Assembly: GCF_000204055.1 (NCBI RefSeq)
Contig: NW_006768848.1
Span: forward strand, 62,001-126,000
DNA length: 64,000 nucleotides
Direction of reading: 5' to 3'
Source: Melampsora larici-populina 98AG31
Lineage: Eukaryota > Basidiomycota > Pucciniomycetes > Pucciniales > Melampsoraceae
Part shown: positions 20,520 to 32,607 of the stretch, in pieces
Position numbering within the stretch: the stretch's first letter is position 1
Layout: the number at the start of each line of letters is the position of its first letter
The notes under the pieces: generated by a model
What the model was told of the DNA's origin: nothing
What the model saw: only the letters and a program-made list of their open reading frames with translations
The model's database searches: none
Made by a program: the position numbers and the translations under genes

Positions 20520-21683
20520 TACTTTGACCTTGGGCTCAGCAACCAAGCCGGATTGTTTCGTAATATTTTAATTTTTCAAGGACTGCCTTGCCTTCAACTG
20601 CCACTTGCCTCAATTGATCAAATATGCCGTTCCTTTCCAGACTAGTCATGAAATCAGGGCCATGCCACGGTACTGGATCACCCAGCGCGTGTTCTCCTTC
20701 TGTATATAACGAAGCACGTCCAGGTAGGTAATTTTCTTCCTCTTCGTCACCTACTATTTTTTCTTCTTAGATATCTTCACATATCATATTCAATTTGCAC
20801 AATGAATGCGAATACATCCGTGTGCTCCTCCCCATGGTCGGTCACGGTGCATTGAGGTATTCCTCCGAGGTTTTTCACCACCTCAAGGAAATAAAGGCCA
20901 ATGTGTGCCGGGTTATTGTTTGTAATGTGGACAAACAATCCCAACACACGTCGGGACCACGCGTCAATGATACCATATATAGTGATACCGAATTTCTTCA
21001 ATTTGTCGTGTCCGTCCGCAGACCAAGAGTGGTTCGGACCAGGTACATAAAACGTTCAACGGTGGATCGATTTGCGAAGGCGGGTGTCGACTCCTTCGGC
21101 GTCCATCTGCTTGACCATCTCAGCAACAACACTGCTGAAGGTGAGCCCGTATTGATGTCAGTAAATTTAAGACATCATGATGTGAATTACGAGATGCTTA
21201 CCGGTGGACAACAACGTTATTTTGGTGGCGAAGGATATTCTGAACGCGTTGATAGCCGGCAAGTTTACCGTCAGGACGGCGCTTAGAGGTCCGGATAAAT
21301 TCTGCGACCTGGTCCAAGGTGACTAGACCTCGGTCGACATCATCTTGGCGTCGATGAAGGTCCATGCTCTTGCAGTGTCGAGCGAGGGTGCGCTTCGTGA
21401 TTTCCAAAGCATGTCTTTTGCTGAGTATGTCGATGATTTCCTGGGGACGTAAGCCTTTCTTGTGGTAGAAAGTGACGAGCTCTTGAAGCAAATCTTGTGT
21501 GTCTGTGTCGTACCGCGCGTGTAAGCCCCAACCGGAACGAGCACGAGTGAGAGTCGAGAGCGAGCACGGAGTATGATATTCGTTCAATAACACATCTTGG
21601 ATTTGTTGGTTGGTTAGTCCTTGGTTGACAAGATCTGACAGCACTTCTCGGTGTTCTTCTGTAAGGATGGCAGGGCGTGGCAT
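20520..21683 (-). pseudogene. rve-type (integrase core) transposase, IS3EU/Ginger-like, inactivated
   Basis: It starts at the ATG 21681-21683 (MPRPAILTEEHREVL) with an N-terminal helix-turn-helix-like segment, LTNQQIQDVLLNEYH. Exon 1 ends at 21202; a 67-bp intron (GTAAGC...TTCAG, 21201-21135) leads in frame to VVAEMVKQMDAEGVDTRL. A TGA at 21056-21058 interrupts IHR/TFYVPGP, where an Arg is likely. Beyond it the core has SWSADGHDKLKKFGI (first Asp), YGIIDAWSRRVLGL, HITNNNP and TVTDHGEE (second Asp), then ends at 20777. A separate frame at about 20755-20530 (YLPGRASLYTEGEHALG, VPWHGPDFM) resembles the C-terminus. The region holding the third acidic residue is missing. The family is fungal rve-domain transposases; the superfamily name is tentative. 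Confidence 0.65.
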
Positions 21684-21798
21684 GGTGAATCGAGTTTGGC
21701 GCGCGGATCGATTTGAGTGAGAGGCTTTGGTGGAAGACGAAGAGGGTTCCTCGGTTAGTTTTATTAACTGTGAATTTTGACAAGAATGGCACTTAGCC

Positions 21799-22064
21799 AG
21801 GACCCCGGTATGCTCTTATAAGGGGTACAGATCCAAAAATGTGACTTTTGAGCTCGCTCGGAAACTTGTCCCTGGCTTTACCCATAGCTTTAAGACAGGT
21901 TTAGTCTTTTTAATCAGCTGTATTGGACTTAGTGACTCTAAAATTCAGGCAGAAACAGGTAAAATCCAAGAGAATGCTGTTTAATCCCATATGCCGTATC
22001 TCCGCGCGAGCTCAAAAGTCACAATTCTAGATCTGTACCCTTCATAGGAGCATACCGGGGTCCT
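21799..22064. mobile_element. hAT-like MITE (266 bp) with 8-bp target duplication
   Basis: The ends AGGACCCCGGTATGCTC and GAGCATACCGGGGTCCT are inverted copies; similarity extends about 70 bp inward. ACTTAGCC flanks both sides (21791-21798 and 22065-22072), an exact 8-bp duplication as made by hAT transposases. It is nested in the 20404-22268 element. Confidence 0.8.
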
Positions 22065-22268
22065 ACTTAGCCCACCACGAGCTGCCATTTGAGTCGAAAT
22101 ATGGATCTGCGAGCTGGTTGAGGGGCTTCGTATGGCTTGTCGTGGACGAGCGCAACGGACTCAGGGTCGGAACATCCTGAACAGGGCTTTCGGCGGGTGT
22201 TTCATGTGAAAATATGTTAATTTTTGCGCTTTTGTCGTTTTGACTCAATTGTCGCTCTACAGCCACCG

Positions 22269-22726
22269 TACAAGTGTGACAAAATGCCCTCCATGTTCAC
22301 TCTCATCACCAAGAGGTGAATTTGAGGCTGCTGTATCCAAATTTGGTTGGGCTCCAAGCCAACCGAGTGAGTGGGTAGAGTAATCTCGAGGCCGGTTGCG
22401 ATTTCTAGCAAGTCGTACGTGAGTTCCGCTCAACCTCATCCTCTGATATTCCAATCAATCAGTCTACACATGTACTCAGTCACTCGTATTTTACTCACAT
22501 TTTATTTTTCCATTAGTAAGTATAAGGCTTCTCGACCTTGAGGGCGCTGGACGCTTCTAACCTACCTTCATTGAAGACTGCTTGAGTTATCTCTCATTCA
22601 ACGATTGTTTCGGCTCGGGGTATAATTCTTTGGCCAATTACCTCGAAAGCTCAAAAAGCCACTCGAGCGAAACAAACGAAGTTGTGAGAGCGATCTAATT
22701 CAAAACATAGAGGACTAAACGAAGAC
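22269..22726 (+). promoter_or_regulatory. Upstream region of the NADPH oxidase gene
   Basis: No gene. It holds the presumed promoter and 5' UTR of the oxidase gene between the TIR of the integrase-type transposon and the ATG at 22727. No clear TATA box was found. Confidence 0.3.
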
Positions 22727-25160
22727 ATGAGCTTCTCTAAAACATTCAAACGACAATTCACTGCGCGACGACTATTGTTTTATCTCATTTGGCATGGAGT
22801 ACATGCAGCACTGTTTGTTTGGGGATGGTATTCTCAAAAATCAAACGATCAACTCGCCATCTTGAATTTGCTCACTTACTCGGTGTGGATATCTCGAGGT
22901 GCCGGTCTCTGCCTTGTATTGGATGGCGCCCTGATATTCCTACCCGGTAGGTGTATATAATCATTCATAGAGCTTGTAGTGTTCATTCCTTCAAAGTTTG
23001 TACATTTTATTAAGGCATCTGATCTTTTGCTTACAGTCTGTAGAAAAACAATCTCATTCCTGCGTCCGAAACTCACATGGCTGATGCCATTGAACGAGTG
23101 AGTTGATGGTTTTTTCCCCACAAAAATCGAGATACTCCCAATCCAAATGTCACTGGTTTACTAACGTCTATGTGTCCCTTCTGGTCCAAAGGAATACGTG
23201 GTTTCATCGCCAAGTTGCCTATTCCATGATCTTTTACAGCATGTGAGCGAAATACAATTTCAACGTAAGAAATGCTGATACGATACTGATGATGTTATCA
23301 AATCATCTACCAGGGTTCATACCACTGCCCACTACCGGAATATGTACCTTGTTGAAGCAACTCAAGTTCGGCCAAATACAGCCGTAGGAATTATGTAGAT
23401 GTTCATAACAATTTCATCATCTCATCTTGGAGCTAATTGTGATGTTGTACTTTGATACACTCAGGTACACAGAGACTGGACCTTTAACAGGCCATATAAT
23501 GCTTCTCATAATGGTTCTCATGGCTACGACGGCAGTGGGTTGATTTGTTATGAAGGCGATGTTGCTCAAGTGTTTGAGATTGTCTCTAATCACAATCATC
23601 ACATGCTTTTTCCATCTAGCATTGGCGTGTGCGTCGACAATGTTTCGAAGCGTTTTGGTATACACACCAACTGGCATTCTTCTGGGCGGTATGTCCTTCC
23701 TGTCTTTTTGCCCAGTCACTTGAAAGGGGCACGGGATTGCGTGCTTAAGTGCTGAAGTATTGATGGGATTGGTATTTTGAAGATTGCTTTTTTTTCTCAC
23801 GCGAGTGGATGTTTTGTGCGAGGTGCATTACCCGGTGCAGAAGTAAAGTGTATAGGATACAACGGAATTTATTACGAAATATTCGGGGGTGTATTGTATT
23901 TTTCAGAAAGGGTTTGGCGCGAGATTGCCGCTCGAAGACAGACAAGGATCACCAGTGTTCTTCTACATCCTTCGGGAACAGTAGAATTACGATTTCAAAA
24001 ACCGAGTTTCAAATATGTTCCCGGACAATGGCTTTTTTTACAAATGCCAGAAGTTTCTCGATTTCAATGGCATCCTTTCACGATCTCAAGCGCTCCTGAT
24101 GAACCCCACATCTCCTTGCATATGCGTCAGGTTGGCGACTTTACTCGAGCAGTCGGTCAGAGGCTTGGGGCTACACCCAAATTGGCGAAACAGCTCGACA
24201 GTATGGTCAAACCTGGTGTCAAAGGACAGGACGCACGCACTACAGGCTTTGTGGACATCAGCTCTGTTAGGAACATTAGGCTACCCACCATTCGGATCGA
24301 TGGGCCCCATGGTGCACCGGCAGAGGATGTGTTTAAATTTCAGTTTGCTGTTTTGATTGGAGCAGGGATCGGTGTTACACCGTTCTCTAGCATACTGAAA
24401 AACATATAGTTGAGTCCATCTATTTGATTTCAAGTCACCTAATTTTACCTACATGAGCCTTGTCTGATGTAAAGTGCTATTTGAAATCACAAGCTTTAAG
24501 TACCAGAGAGGAGAGTTGCACAGATTGCGCAAAGTCCACTTCATTTGGTTGAACAAGGTGAACACTTTCTCCTGGGTGACCCTCTACATAACTGATCAGG
24601 AACCATAAATAAACTAAATGCATGGTCCTCTTCCATCTGTTTGTATAGGAGCCGGCTTCATTTGGATGGTTCCGAGACGTTCTACGAGGTTTAGAAGAAA
24701 GCATTCAAGAGCCCGATTTCTTGCAAATGGATATGTACCTCACCGGTCACCTCGATACTGACACGGTGATGAATGTCACTTTGAACAGTGCCAAATCTCA
24801 ATATGATGCACTCACTGGATTAGAAGCTGGAACGCATTTCGGTCGACCAGACTGGAAACGTGACGTATTTGAACCTGCGAAGAATACGGTAAATTCTTTT
24901 TCTGCGCTTGAAGGCGAAGAGAAAAGTCGTAAAGTTGGAGTTTTCTTTTGTAAGTCTTAGATCAAAAGGGCTGATGAGAGCTCTAGATCTCATATACCTC
25001 TACTTCATAATTTTCATTGTCATACTGATGTTGTGATCATTATTTTACTGGATGATCAGGTGGACCAAGCGACTTGGGAAGGGTCTTGAAAACTCATTGC
25101 AAGGAGATCAAAAGTAGTAATTGCAGCTTTGAGTTTTATAAAGAGCATTGTGAGACATAA
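22727..25160 (+). CDS. noxA: NADPH oxidase, NoxA type
   Basis: Ten exons: 22727-22946, 23037-23097, 23192-23242, 23314-23394, 23465-23534, 23620-23688, 23783-24408, 24494-24557, 24649-24949, 25060-25160. All phases agree, giving about 547 residues, the usual NoxA length, with no N-terminal extension (against NoxB) and no EF-hands. The N-terminal half has the membrane helices of the b-type ferric reductase domain, with histidines in FHRQVAYSMIF, VHTTAHYRNMY, FWYTHQLAFFWA and FFSHASGCFVRG. The C-terminal half has the FAD site WHPFTISSAPDEPHISLHMR and the NADPH sites IGAGIGVTPFSSILKNI and VGVFFCGPSDLG; it ends FEFYKEHCET. It would move electrons across the membrane from NADPH to oxygen, making superoxide; in fungi this drives differentiation and invasive growth. 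All introns are GT-AG. Confidence 0.95.
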
Positions 25161-26849
25161 TCTCCTTCATTTAATTCAGGTTTGTCGAGATGCTAATGTC
25201 ATTTGATTGTCATCCATTGATAGTCTAAGCACCATTTGAATCACCATTCAAACTTCATTATATCTACTGATTTGGACACGGTGAAAGATTAGACTGAAAT
25301 CAGATCTTTGATAAATAACTAATGCAAAATTTGCAGCTCAGATGGAATTCGGGACGTCTATTTCATAGAATCAACTTCTAATCACCAACCCTTCACAATA
25401 AAAGGAATATGTGGTGGATATCATAGCACTAGACGCGGGTATGATCTTGTAATCATAGCAGTAATTTGGAAGTTTTGACTTCTGTGATGTGATGGTATAG
25501 GATATAAAACTTCACAATATTCCATATTGGAGGATTCAAAATCTTTGATATCTTTCAAATGGCAGTGAGAAACTTGATTGTAAATCTTTAATAACTAGAT
25601 TTTTCTTCTAAGATAGGTTGGGATACTTGTTTGGACAATTTGTAATATTTTTTACAAGAATTGTTTGAGAGATTGTGGTTAACATGGCTTGTGAGCAATG
25701 ATGTTCTGATATGTTAATGCAATCACTTGAACCCTTGTGAAAAGTTATTATGGGGTCAAATGAATGTAGACTTCAAAGAAATTTAAAACAATCAGGTAGG
25801 AATATTTCTTTGGTGATCTTTTGTTTAAGAGGCTCACCATGTGTGGCAATGAAGAGATTTTTGCAAGAATTGTATACCTTTTAACTTACTGATTGTATCT
25901 TTTAAAACAAAGCCCATTCACACCACTGCACCTCCTTTGGACTCAATTTGGAGAGTGATTTAATCATTGTCAGCCCTTTATGAGCTTCTTTTTGTTTTTT
26001 AATGTGTTTGTATCAGTAGAATACCTTCATCTCTTTCACTGAATTGTTTGAACAATCAATAAATAGCTGTTGTTTTTGATTGTTTTGCCCCGGTCAACTT
26101 CCATTTGTCTCACTCACTCACTCGTGCACTTAGATTTGTAAGTAATGTATAAACAGCCCTTTATGGGCTTGTTATTGTTTTGCAAATCAGGTATACATGA
26201 TTGGATCTATCTGTGGTGAGCAAAGGTTTGATGATCTACAATTTGAGCTTGGTTGAACTTCCTGTATTGTTGAGATAAATTCAACAGGTTTGTTTGTTAT
26301 GGCCCCTTTCATGACATTGGCAACATTGTTCGTATCCAGATTGATCTTGCTTAGATTTGCTCAAAGCACCAAGTCGTCACCTAAGCAAACAAATTGGAAC
26401 CAGATCACTAACTGATGGAGTTGGTTTATTTGGTATTTGTGCGAGTTGATTCTTTAAAACAGTTTGTTGGTGGGCTTGTACAGTTACATATCAAGTCTGA
26501 ATATTCTCAAGTATTGTATCAATCTCAATGCACTAGAGTGGTTCAATAGGGGTAGAGCATAATCAAGTTGCCAATGATTGTCAAAGTGTTGAAACAGAAG
26601 ATTATATGTATTTGGTTCAATAAGCTTTTTATGAAGTGCATGCAGGGTAAACCTTTGGATCCCAAAAGTAAATGATGCAAATTGAGTCCTTTTTCAACAA
26701 CAGTGACTTTATGTACTGTTGATAAACCTGAGCAAAGGGACAAATTAGCTAACAACCTCAGGCATAACAAGTGATGTGGAAGAGAAATTGGAAACACACC
26801 TCAAGTGATGTGTAGTGTGAGATCTTCCTATTTCCCTTGCTCCAGATAT
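25161..26849. other. Intergenic DNA, no gene seen
   Basis: 3' flank of the oxidase gene. AT-rich with only very short frames; no repeat with definable ends and no RNA gene recognised. Confidence 0.4.
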
Positions 26850-27307
26850 TAGGGGTTGGGCAAAATTTTGATCAACTGGTTTTGCACCTCTGAGAAGCCC
26901 GGCAAAAGGAGTCGAAGATAGAGGAAGACATGTTTTCTGGGTTTCACACATCTGTTACAGGTCTGAGTTCAGCACCGGGAGATTTTAGGCAAGTGCCTGG
27001 GTAAGCTTTTGCCAGAAGGGAAGGATCTGGGGCTCTGTGAAAGGACCCAGAGGGGAGTCTGTGTGGCTTGTAGCGGCACAAATTACTTTTTGCTGTAAGA
27101 GTTTTGAATGGCTACAGCTTTGGCGTGATCAAGAATCACATCATACCGGTCTACTTTTTTGGAAAGCAAAAAGATTGATGAAAGTTTTGGTCGGTTAAGA
27201 GTGGCTTTGATATTGCTTTCTAGCCATCTCAAAAGGATTCTTAAATTGTTGAACTACAACTGAATGGGTTTTGCAAACTGGTTTGTCAAAATTTTGCCCA
27301 ACCCCTA
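26850..27307. mobile_element. TIR element (about 458 bp)
   Basis: The ends TAGGGGTTGGGCAAAATTTT and AAAATTTTGCCCAACCCCTA are perfect inverted repeats; weaker similarity (GTTTTGCA) continues inward. ATT sits on both sides if the terminal T/A are excluded, but a duplication is not certain. No coding capacity. It lies 130 bp from the MULE remnant. Confidence 0.55.
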
Positions 27308-27439
27308 TTGCCTTTTGATCAATTCAAAGAATGAGTGTGGTTGTATTTCATATTTCAATTGAGTTACTTTGATTTGCGGCTGTTGACAAAGTAGACCTAA
27401 ATTTTGGTATACTGTAGCCAGATTTCCTGTTGACATCAC

Positions 27440-28625
27440 AACCCATTGTTTGATTGAGGCATGTCCTCTTTTGACATGAGAGGTGACAGTATGACCAAAG
27501 TGTTTAACATCCTTTGTCTAAGCAAGGAAAAAGTTTTCCTTGGGTATGAACCAAGTCTTCTTGATGTAATTGAAGGCTCTTGAGCAAATCTGTGTGCTGA
27601 TTGTCCTGATACAGTGATCAAAAACTTCAGGAGATAGAGAGTTACATATTTTGTTCCTTGCCTTTGATTTCTTCCATGCTTCATCAGTCAAGTACACTTT
27701 GTTTGTATGCCACTTGCAGAGTAGCTGGTGTGAATGTGGGAGCACCTGATTCAACCTATTCATTAATGCTAACTCTCAATCTGTCACCATAGCACTTGTT
27801 GGTAGTGTCTTGGAGCCCAAGAAGGCCTTCATCTGCTCTAAAATCCAAGTGTAATCTTTTTCTGTTTCTTGTAGAATAAAATCAAATGCTATTGAGACTG
27901 ACTTGTGGGGTGCTGAGACCCCCATCATGTATAGTACTAGTAGGGGCATGTCAAATCTGAGAGGTAATGTAGGGCATCAGCCTGAATGGTGTTGAATCAA
28001 GCTTGAGTAAGATGTGGTACATATCAATTGGTCTTGTAAGTTAAGTCCATCAGTGATATATCACCAGTCCAGAGATCCTTAGTAGACAATGCACACACAT
28101 TTGGAACCAATAACAGGCAGCATAACAAGTGGTCTGAATCTAGTTGGTATGTGTGAAAATCACCTTCTTCCTTCAGCTCATCAAGTAGAGTTTTGAGTGA
28201 TGAATGACCATGCAAATGTTCATTACAATGTTCTTTAACCACATTTTAAATTTCTTGAGGAGTTGATAGGTTGTTTGGATCTGAACTTTTGAGGGTACTC
28301 AAGATAACTCAAGAGGCAGCACCTGCTTTTTCCAAGTCAAGGACCTCAGTAACCTGTTCATTTGTGTGTCTCCTTGCTGCTGTCATGTCTTCAAATCTCT
28401 TAGAAGGTTTGTGGTTTTGGTGTTCATTTTTTGATCTTAAGTGCCCATTGGCATGTAGTTGCATCATGCACAGCATTATCTGACCACAGACATCCTAGGA
28501 GGCAGGTGGAGGTTGCGTGTACATCTGAATCAATTGTTCTAGGTTGATCTCCGTGAGCACAGGCAAAGACCTGCTTCCTTGCTGGCCCCTTGCCTTTCTG
28601 TGCAAAGATGGTCCTAGTAATTATG
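27440..28625 (-). pseudogene. FAR1-type MULE transposase remnant
   Basis: Read right to left on the minus strand across frames: a FAR1-like zinc-finger region (RKQVFACAHGDQPRTIDSD, NAVHDATTCQWALKI, 28600-28440), then RFEDMTAARRHTNEQVTEVL and SSDPNNLSTPQEI, then LLDELKEEGDFHTYQLDSDH (28190-28130) and GDISLMDLTYKTN (28060-28024), the first catalytic Asp of the MULE DDE core. Further on come LNQVLPHSHQLLCKWHTNK (27755-27700) and KRGHASIKQWVV at the end. At least five stops and several frame changes make it non-functional. FAR1-MULE proteins are common fungal and plant cut-and-paste transposases. No matching TIRs were found around it. Confidence 0.7.
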
Positions 28626-29058
28626 AACCAGTATCCGTGAATTTTTGTGTGTGCTTGTAGGGAATCTTCAGCATTCTGTAGTTAGTGACAGACCGTCAAA
28701 AGACAGTTTAAATACATACAAGAAGGTCAAAGAGTTTGAATTTGCACCAATGAAGTGAGTTGAGATGAAAGTGCAGTGGTGTGAAAGCAATTGAAAGGAT
28801 CTGATTTCTAGATTAAAAATTGAAAAAAAAATCCAGGTTGTTAGGTGTAGCTTAAGGTAAAAGGTACAGTCACTAAGGGGGGAGGTGAGGATACCACAAG
28901 CCTTTGTTGAAGTCTTTTTGGTCAAATTAAATTTGGAATTATTTGGGTGTGAGTTACAAGTTTTGGTTGCAGTAGCTTTGGGTTTGTTGCAAGGCATTGA
29001 TTTAGTGAGTCAAGGTGATGCTGATGATTGAGCCAGTTGGATGGCAATGGCAGACTAA
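28626..29058. other. No gene seen
   Basis: Non-coding stretch between the FAR1-MULE remnant and the Tourist-like element. Short frames only. Confidence 0.35.
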
Positions 29059-29914
29059 GGCCCCGTTTGGTATAGCTTTCAGCTTTTACAAATACATTAG
29101 AAATTAATAGATTATGCAGTGTATAATCTATTATTTTATGAAGCCAATTTTCAGATCTGAAATTCAATTTTCAAAGCAAAAAACCATTGATGGTGTTTGG
29201 TCTTGTTTGGTATTTCACCAAACAAGACCACATATCAATCAAAATATGTCATTTCTTGATTGGTCCATTTGATTTTGGACATTTAAGAGATCAACTGAAC
29301 TTGGCTATTGATTCATTGATGACTCAATAGAATCATCACATTGATGGTTCAATGGAGATGATCAATAGTGAAATCACTTGGTCTGAGTCTGGACCCCTTG
29401 GTCTATATGTTCAACAAGAAACAAGTAATGTTGATTCTATTATCACCAGTAATTGATTGAAAGACAAAAGGCAAATCAATGATCATGAAGATTGAAAATG
29501 AAAGTTGAACTTGTAAGGATCACAGTTGTTAGAGCCAAGTTACAACAATTGAAGTACAAATCAGAGTAGAGTTGATAGTCTGAAAGTTTGAAGTGGCTTG
29601 TGTGATGGAGAAAGATTTGTTTGTAGTCGGCAAGACTTTGATCGGAAGTGGTCTTGAGTCTTGATGCAACAGAGCCCTGAGTTTTGAGGGTTCCTCCAGG
29701 TAATAATGAATTATCAAAACTTGAAAGCTGGTCTAGAGCAGCTTTCAAAATGATCAAAAATAATGGATTATTGACTATAAAATGGCTTTTGAAATGAGGG
29801 GCAAAAGAGGGCAAAAGCAATAACAAATGACTTTTTTTGAAAAAGTTTAAAATGGATTATTTTCAGAAAATAATACATTTCTCCCGGTTTTTGTAAGCTA
29901 TACCAAATGGGGCC
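29059..29914. mobile_element. Tourist/PIF-like MITE (856 bp)
   Basis: The left end GGCCCCGTTTGGTATAGCTT and the right end, complement of GGCCCCATTTGGTATAGCTT, are flanked by TAA on both sides (29056-29058, 29915-29917). The GGSCC.GTTTGG terminus with a 3-bp TWA duplication is typical of Tourist/PIF elements. Internally a small hairpin GGTCTTGTTTGG/CCAAACAAGACC lies near 29200. No transposase frame. Confidence 0.75.
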
Positions 29915-30054
29915 TAAGTGTGGACGGATTGATTTGGAGTTGGGCCTGAGTGATTCAAGTAGAAAGTTTGTCAACATCTGGCCCAGAGGATGAATTGATG
30001 GTATGAACTGAGTCTGAAGTAAACTTGTATTCAATCCCACACTGCTTCTTGTAT

Positions 30055-30216
30055 AGTGGCTCTCAAACCTGCCCCGGTTTTCAAAAAACCCAGTTGACCC
30101 AGTTGTTTTTTGGCAGTAACTTTGTGTATCAAGTTGACATTTGTTGACAGCTCCCAGCCAAAAATTCAACTGGGGCAACCGGGTTTTTTGAAACTGGGTA
30201 AGGTTTGAGAGCCACT
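30055..30216. mobile_element. Small fold-back MITE (162 bp)
   Basis: AGTGGCTCTCAAACC at the left and GGTTTGAGAGCCACT at the right, with similarity extending about 50 bp inward around CCGGTTTT.CAAAAAACCC. TAT flanks both ends. Nearly the whole element is stem. Confidence 0.6.
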
Positions 30217-30498
30217 TATGCTTTGAGTACACCACAGGACTTACATATGACAGCCAGACACACTTTTTCTTGTGAGGGGAATCGAGTTTGGCTGGAGAAA
30301 ATTTCATTCTTTATAAAACTTTTTTACCTATTGGTGGATTTGTTTGAACGATAGACACTTGTTGTCCCCCTCTCTAAGATGCTCCTTTCTATCAAAATCC
30401 CAAGGAATACTCTTTCAAGTTCCTTCTGAAGTTCAGGATTTTGGAGTGTGGTCAAGGGTTTTGACCTGTATTTGAACACTGAGAGTGGTTTATACAAA

Positions 30499-31645
30499 GG
30501 GGGCTACTAAAAAGTGCCCGCAAATAAAACCTGAGACCGCCCGCTTTTAGGATCCGATGATTACTAAAAATGTTTGACTGAATTGTGGTTCAGTCCCGAG
30601 GTAATAATTTGTAAGAAATCACACGGAAAGCGGGTGGTCTTGAAAATTATCAAAAACCCTACAAAACCTCCCGCTACATACCCACATCTCATCCTTCATA
30701 TCAATCGTTTATCTCAACTGGATTGTGCAGCTAAACTTGAAAGACATTCAAAGCACTGAACACAATCAGACCCTCTCAGCACCCCCTCAGGCTTGACTAC
30801 ATATCCTCTGTCAATGAGGCCAGAAGCCTGACAGGATTCAAGGCTCTATTTGAAGGGTTCCCCAGAGTTTGATGGCTTCACTTGGTCTGGCCAAAGTCTC
30901 AAAGGTTGAGGCTAGAATCAACATCACTTGGATTCAAAACAGTTTTGTGGATTTCAGGGGGTTTATTGCAAATTTGCATAGCCTGTAAGTTGAATAACGA
31001 GTGGTAAAAAACCTTTCAAACCAATGCAAGACACATCTTATCGCATTCCCGAATTTCTTTGCTTCAACAAGCAAGACATGTATGCAATGAATGCCAAGAA
31101 GTTTGTGGTGTTTGAAGCGAGAGAGGAAAAAGAAACGAGTGCTAATCAATCATAGATTGACCAACTATTTTTGTGACTTTATCCAACTCTCGGATTAGCA
31201 ACAGGCAGATCGAGGTCTTCAAAGACCAATCACATTGCCAACTTGGGTAAAAGAGACTGGCAGACAGAGGGGCAGTTCTAGCCTCATTGAGTTTGAATCT
31301 AGCCAAGTAAAAGCCGTTTGTGAGTGTACTCGTGTACTCAAGATCGCTTATCTCAACACCAGCCCATCAGCCAGAGGTTTATAATTATGGTATAGAGCTT
31401 GGTTAGAAAACAAGAAGAAACACAACAACTTGCTATCCTGGTTGTGAGATGTGGGTAGCGGGAGCCGGAGCAGGAGGTCTTGAAGGGTTTTCGATAATTT
31501 TCAAGACCGCCCGCTTTCCGTTTGATTTCTTACAAATTATTACCTCGGGACTGAACCACAGTTCAGTCAAACATTTTTAGTAAACACCGGATTCTAAAAG
31601 CGGGCGGTCTCAGGTTTTATTTGCGGGCACTTTTTAGTAGCCCCC
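30499..31645. mobile_element. Non-autonomous hAT-like element (1147 bp) with perfect 8-bp duplication
   Basis: TATACAAA occurs at 30491-30498 and 31646-31653 directly outside the ends GGGGGCTACTAAAAAGTG / CACTTTTTAGTAGCCCCC. The inverted arms extend about 180 bp, including GACCGCCCGCTTTTAG and CCCGAGGTAATAATTTG. The interior (30700-31440) has no transposase motif. The 8-bp duplication points to hAT; the unusually long arms are atypical for that superfamily. Confidence 0.75.
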
Positions 31646-31653
31646 TATACAAA

Positions 31654-32604
31654 ATACAGCAAAGTTGACAAAAACCTTGAACTTCAAGCAAAAGCAGAGG
31701 GAGGAGTCTTTGGGTCTTTTTCAATGAATCAATGCGTCTCAGACAGGCAAACAATAAACTTCTTTGCCTCATGACAATCCACCAATCGGGGAAAAAGTTT
31801 GACAAGGAAGCCAGATTTCTCCTGCAAAAACGTTTTCCCCTCACAGGCCAAAGTGCCGCCAAAGCGTGCCTCGTTGTCATAAGTCCTCATAAGTCCCCGG
31901 CTGTGCTCAAAGCGTGCGAGAAGCAGCATGGGACTTGGACAAGTTTATACTGATGCGGTGAATTGAGAGGTGGGGATGGTTCAGAGTCGAGATCGATTGA
32001 AACCGTCGTATCCAAACTGACATCAATAGTAAATTGGGCTGAGGAACTCATTCCAGGAGCATTTCCCCTTTCCGGACCACCTTTGACTCTCCGGTAGGGG
32101 TAGTCAAGGTTGAACAGATCAAGGGAAGGTTGTTTAACAATTTGTTCAGTTGCGATTCGCAAGCAGTTAAAATGTTCAACTCCTGGATTTAGTACAAAGT
32201 TAGGAAGTCTGTTGTTTATTTTATAGCAAATAATCTGAGGAAAAGTGCTGTAATGTTAAGACGAGCTGTTGAACAGCCAAACTGTGTCTCTCTGTCTCTC
32301 TGTCTCCCTGATTTGAGAAGTAAAAAGCCGATAAACGAAGATGAGCAGTTGAGGATAAACCATGAATATATCGATTTCAGATGAGAAATTGACATACACT
32401 CATAACTTTGAATCTGATGTTTAACATGTAACTCTTGGTCTTTGGGTCTGGTCGTCTCATGGAGCTCATGGTAGTCTCTCCGTCGTCTCTCAGTCTCGTC
32501 TCACGCGGGCACTGCTGGGCACTGATCTCTTCTCCCACCCTCACCAGTCACCGGTACATTTCTAATTACTCCTTGTCTAAATCTAAAATCTTCATTCATA
32601 CTAG
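31654..32604. other. No gene seen
   Basis: Short frames on both strands, none with a recognisable domain. CT-rich segment (CTCTCTGTCTCTCTGTCTCC) near 32286. Confidence 0.35.
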
Positions 32605-32607
32605 TTA

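Larger units (their letters stand above)
20404..22268 (-). mobile_element. Integrase-type DNA transposon with 40-bp TIRs
   Basis: The terminal inverted repeats begin CAGTGGCTGTAGAGCGAC (20404) and, on the other strand at 22268, CGGTGGCTGTAGAGCGAC; both continue AATTGAGTCAAAA. TA flanks both ends, and AAGTG also recurs just outside, so the exact duplication length is uncertain. The minus strand carries a DDE/rve-type transposase gene, and a MITE lies between the gene and the right TIR. Confidence 0.65.

Noticed and set aside
23809..24356. Alternative plus frames in the Nox region
   Set aside because: They overlap exon seven in other phases; the chosen frame carries the FAD and NADPH motifs.
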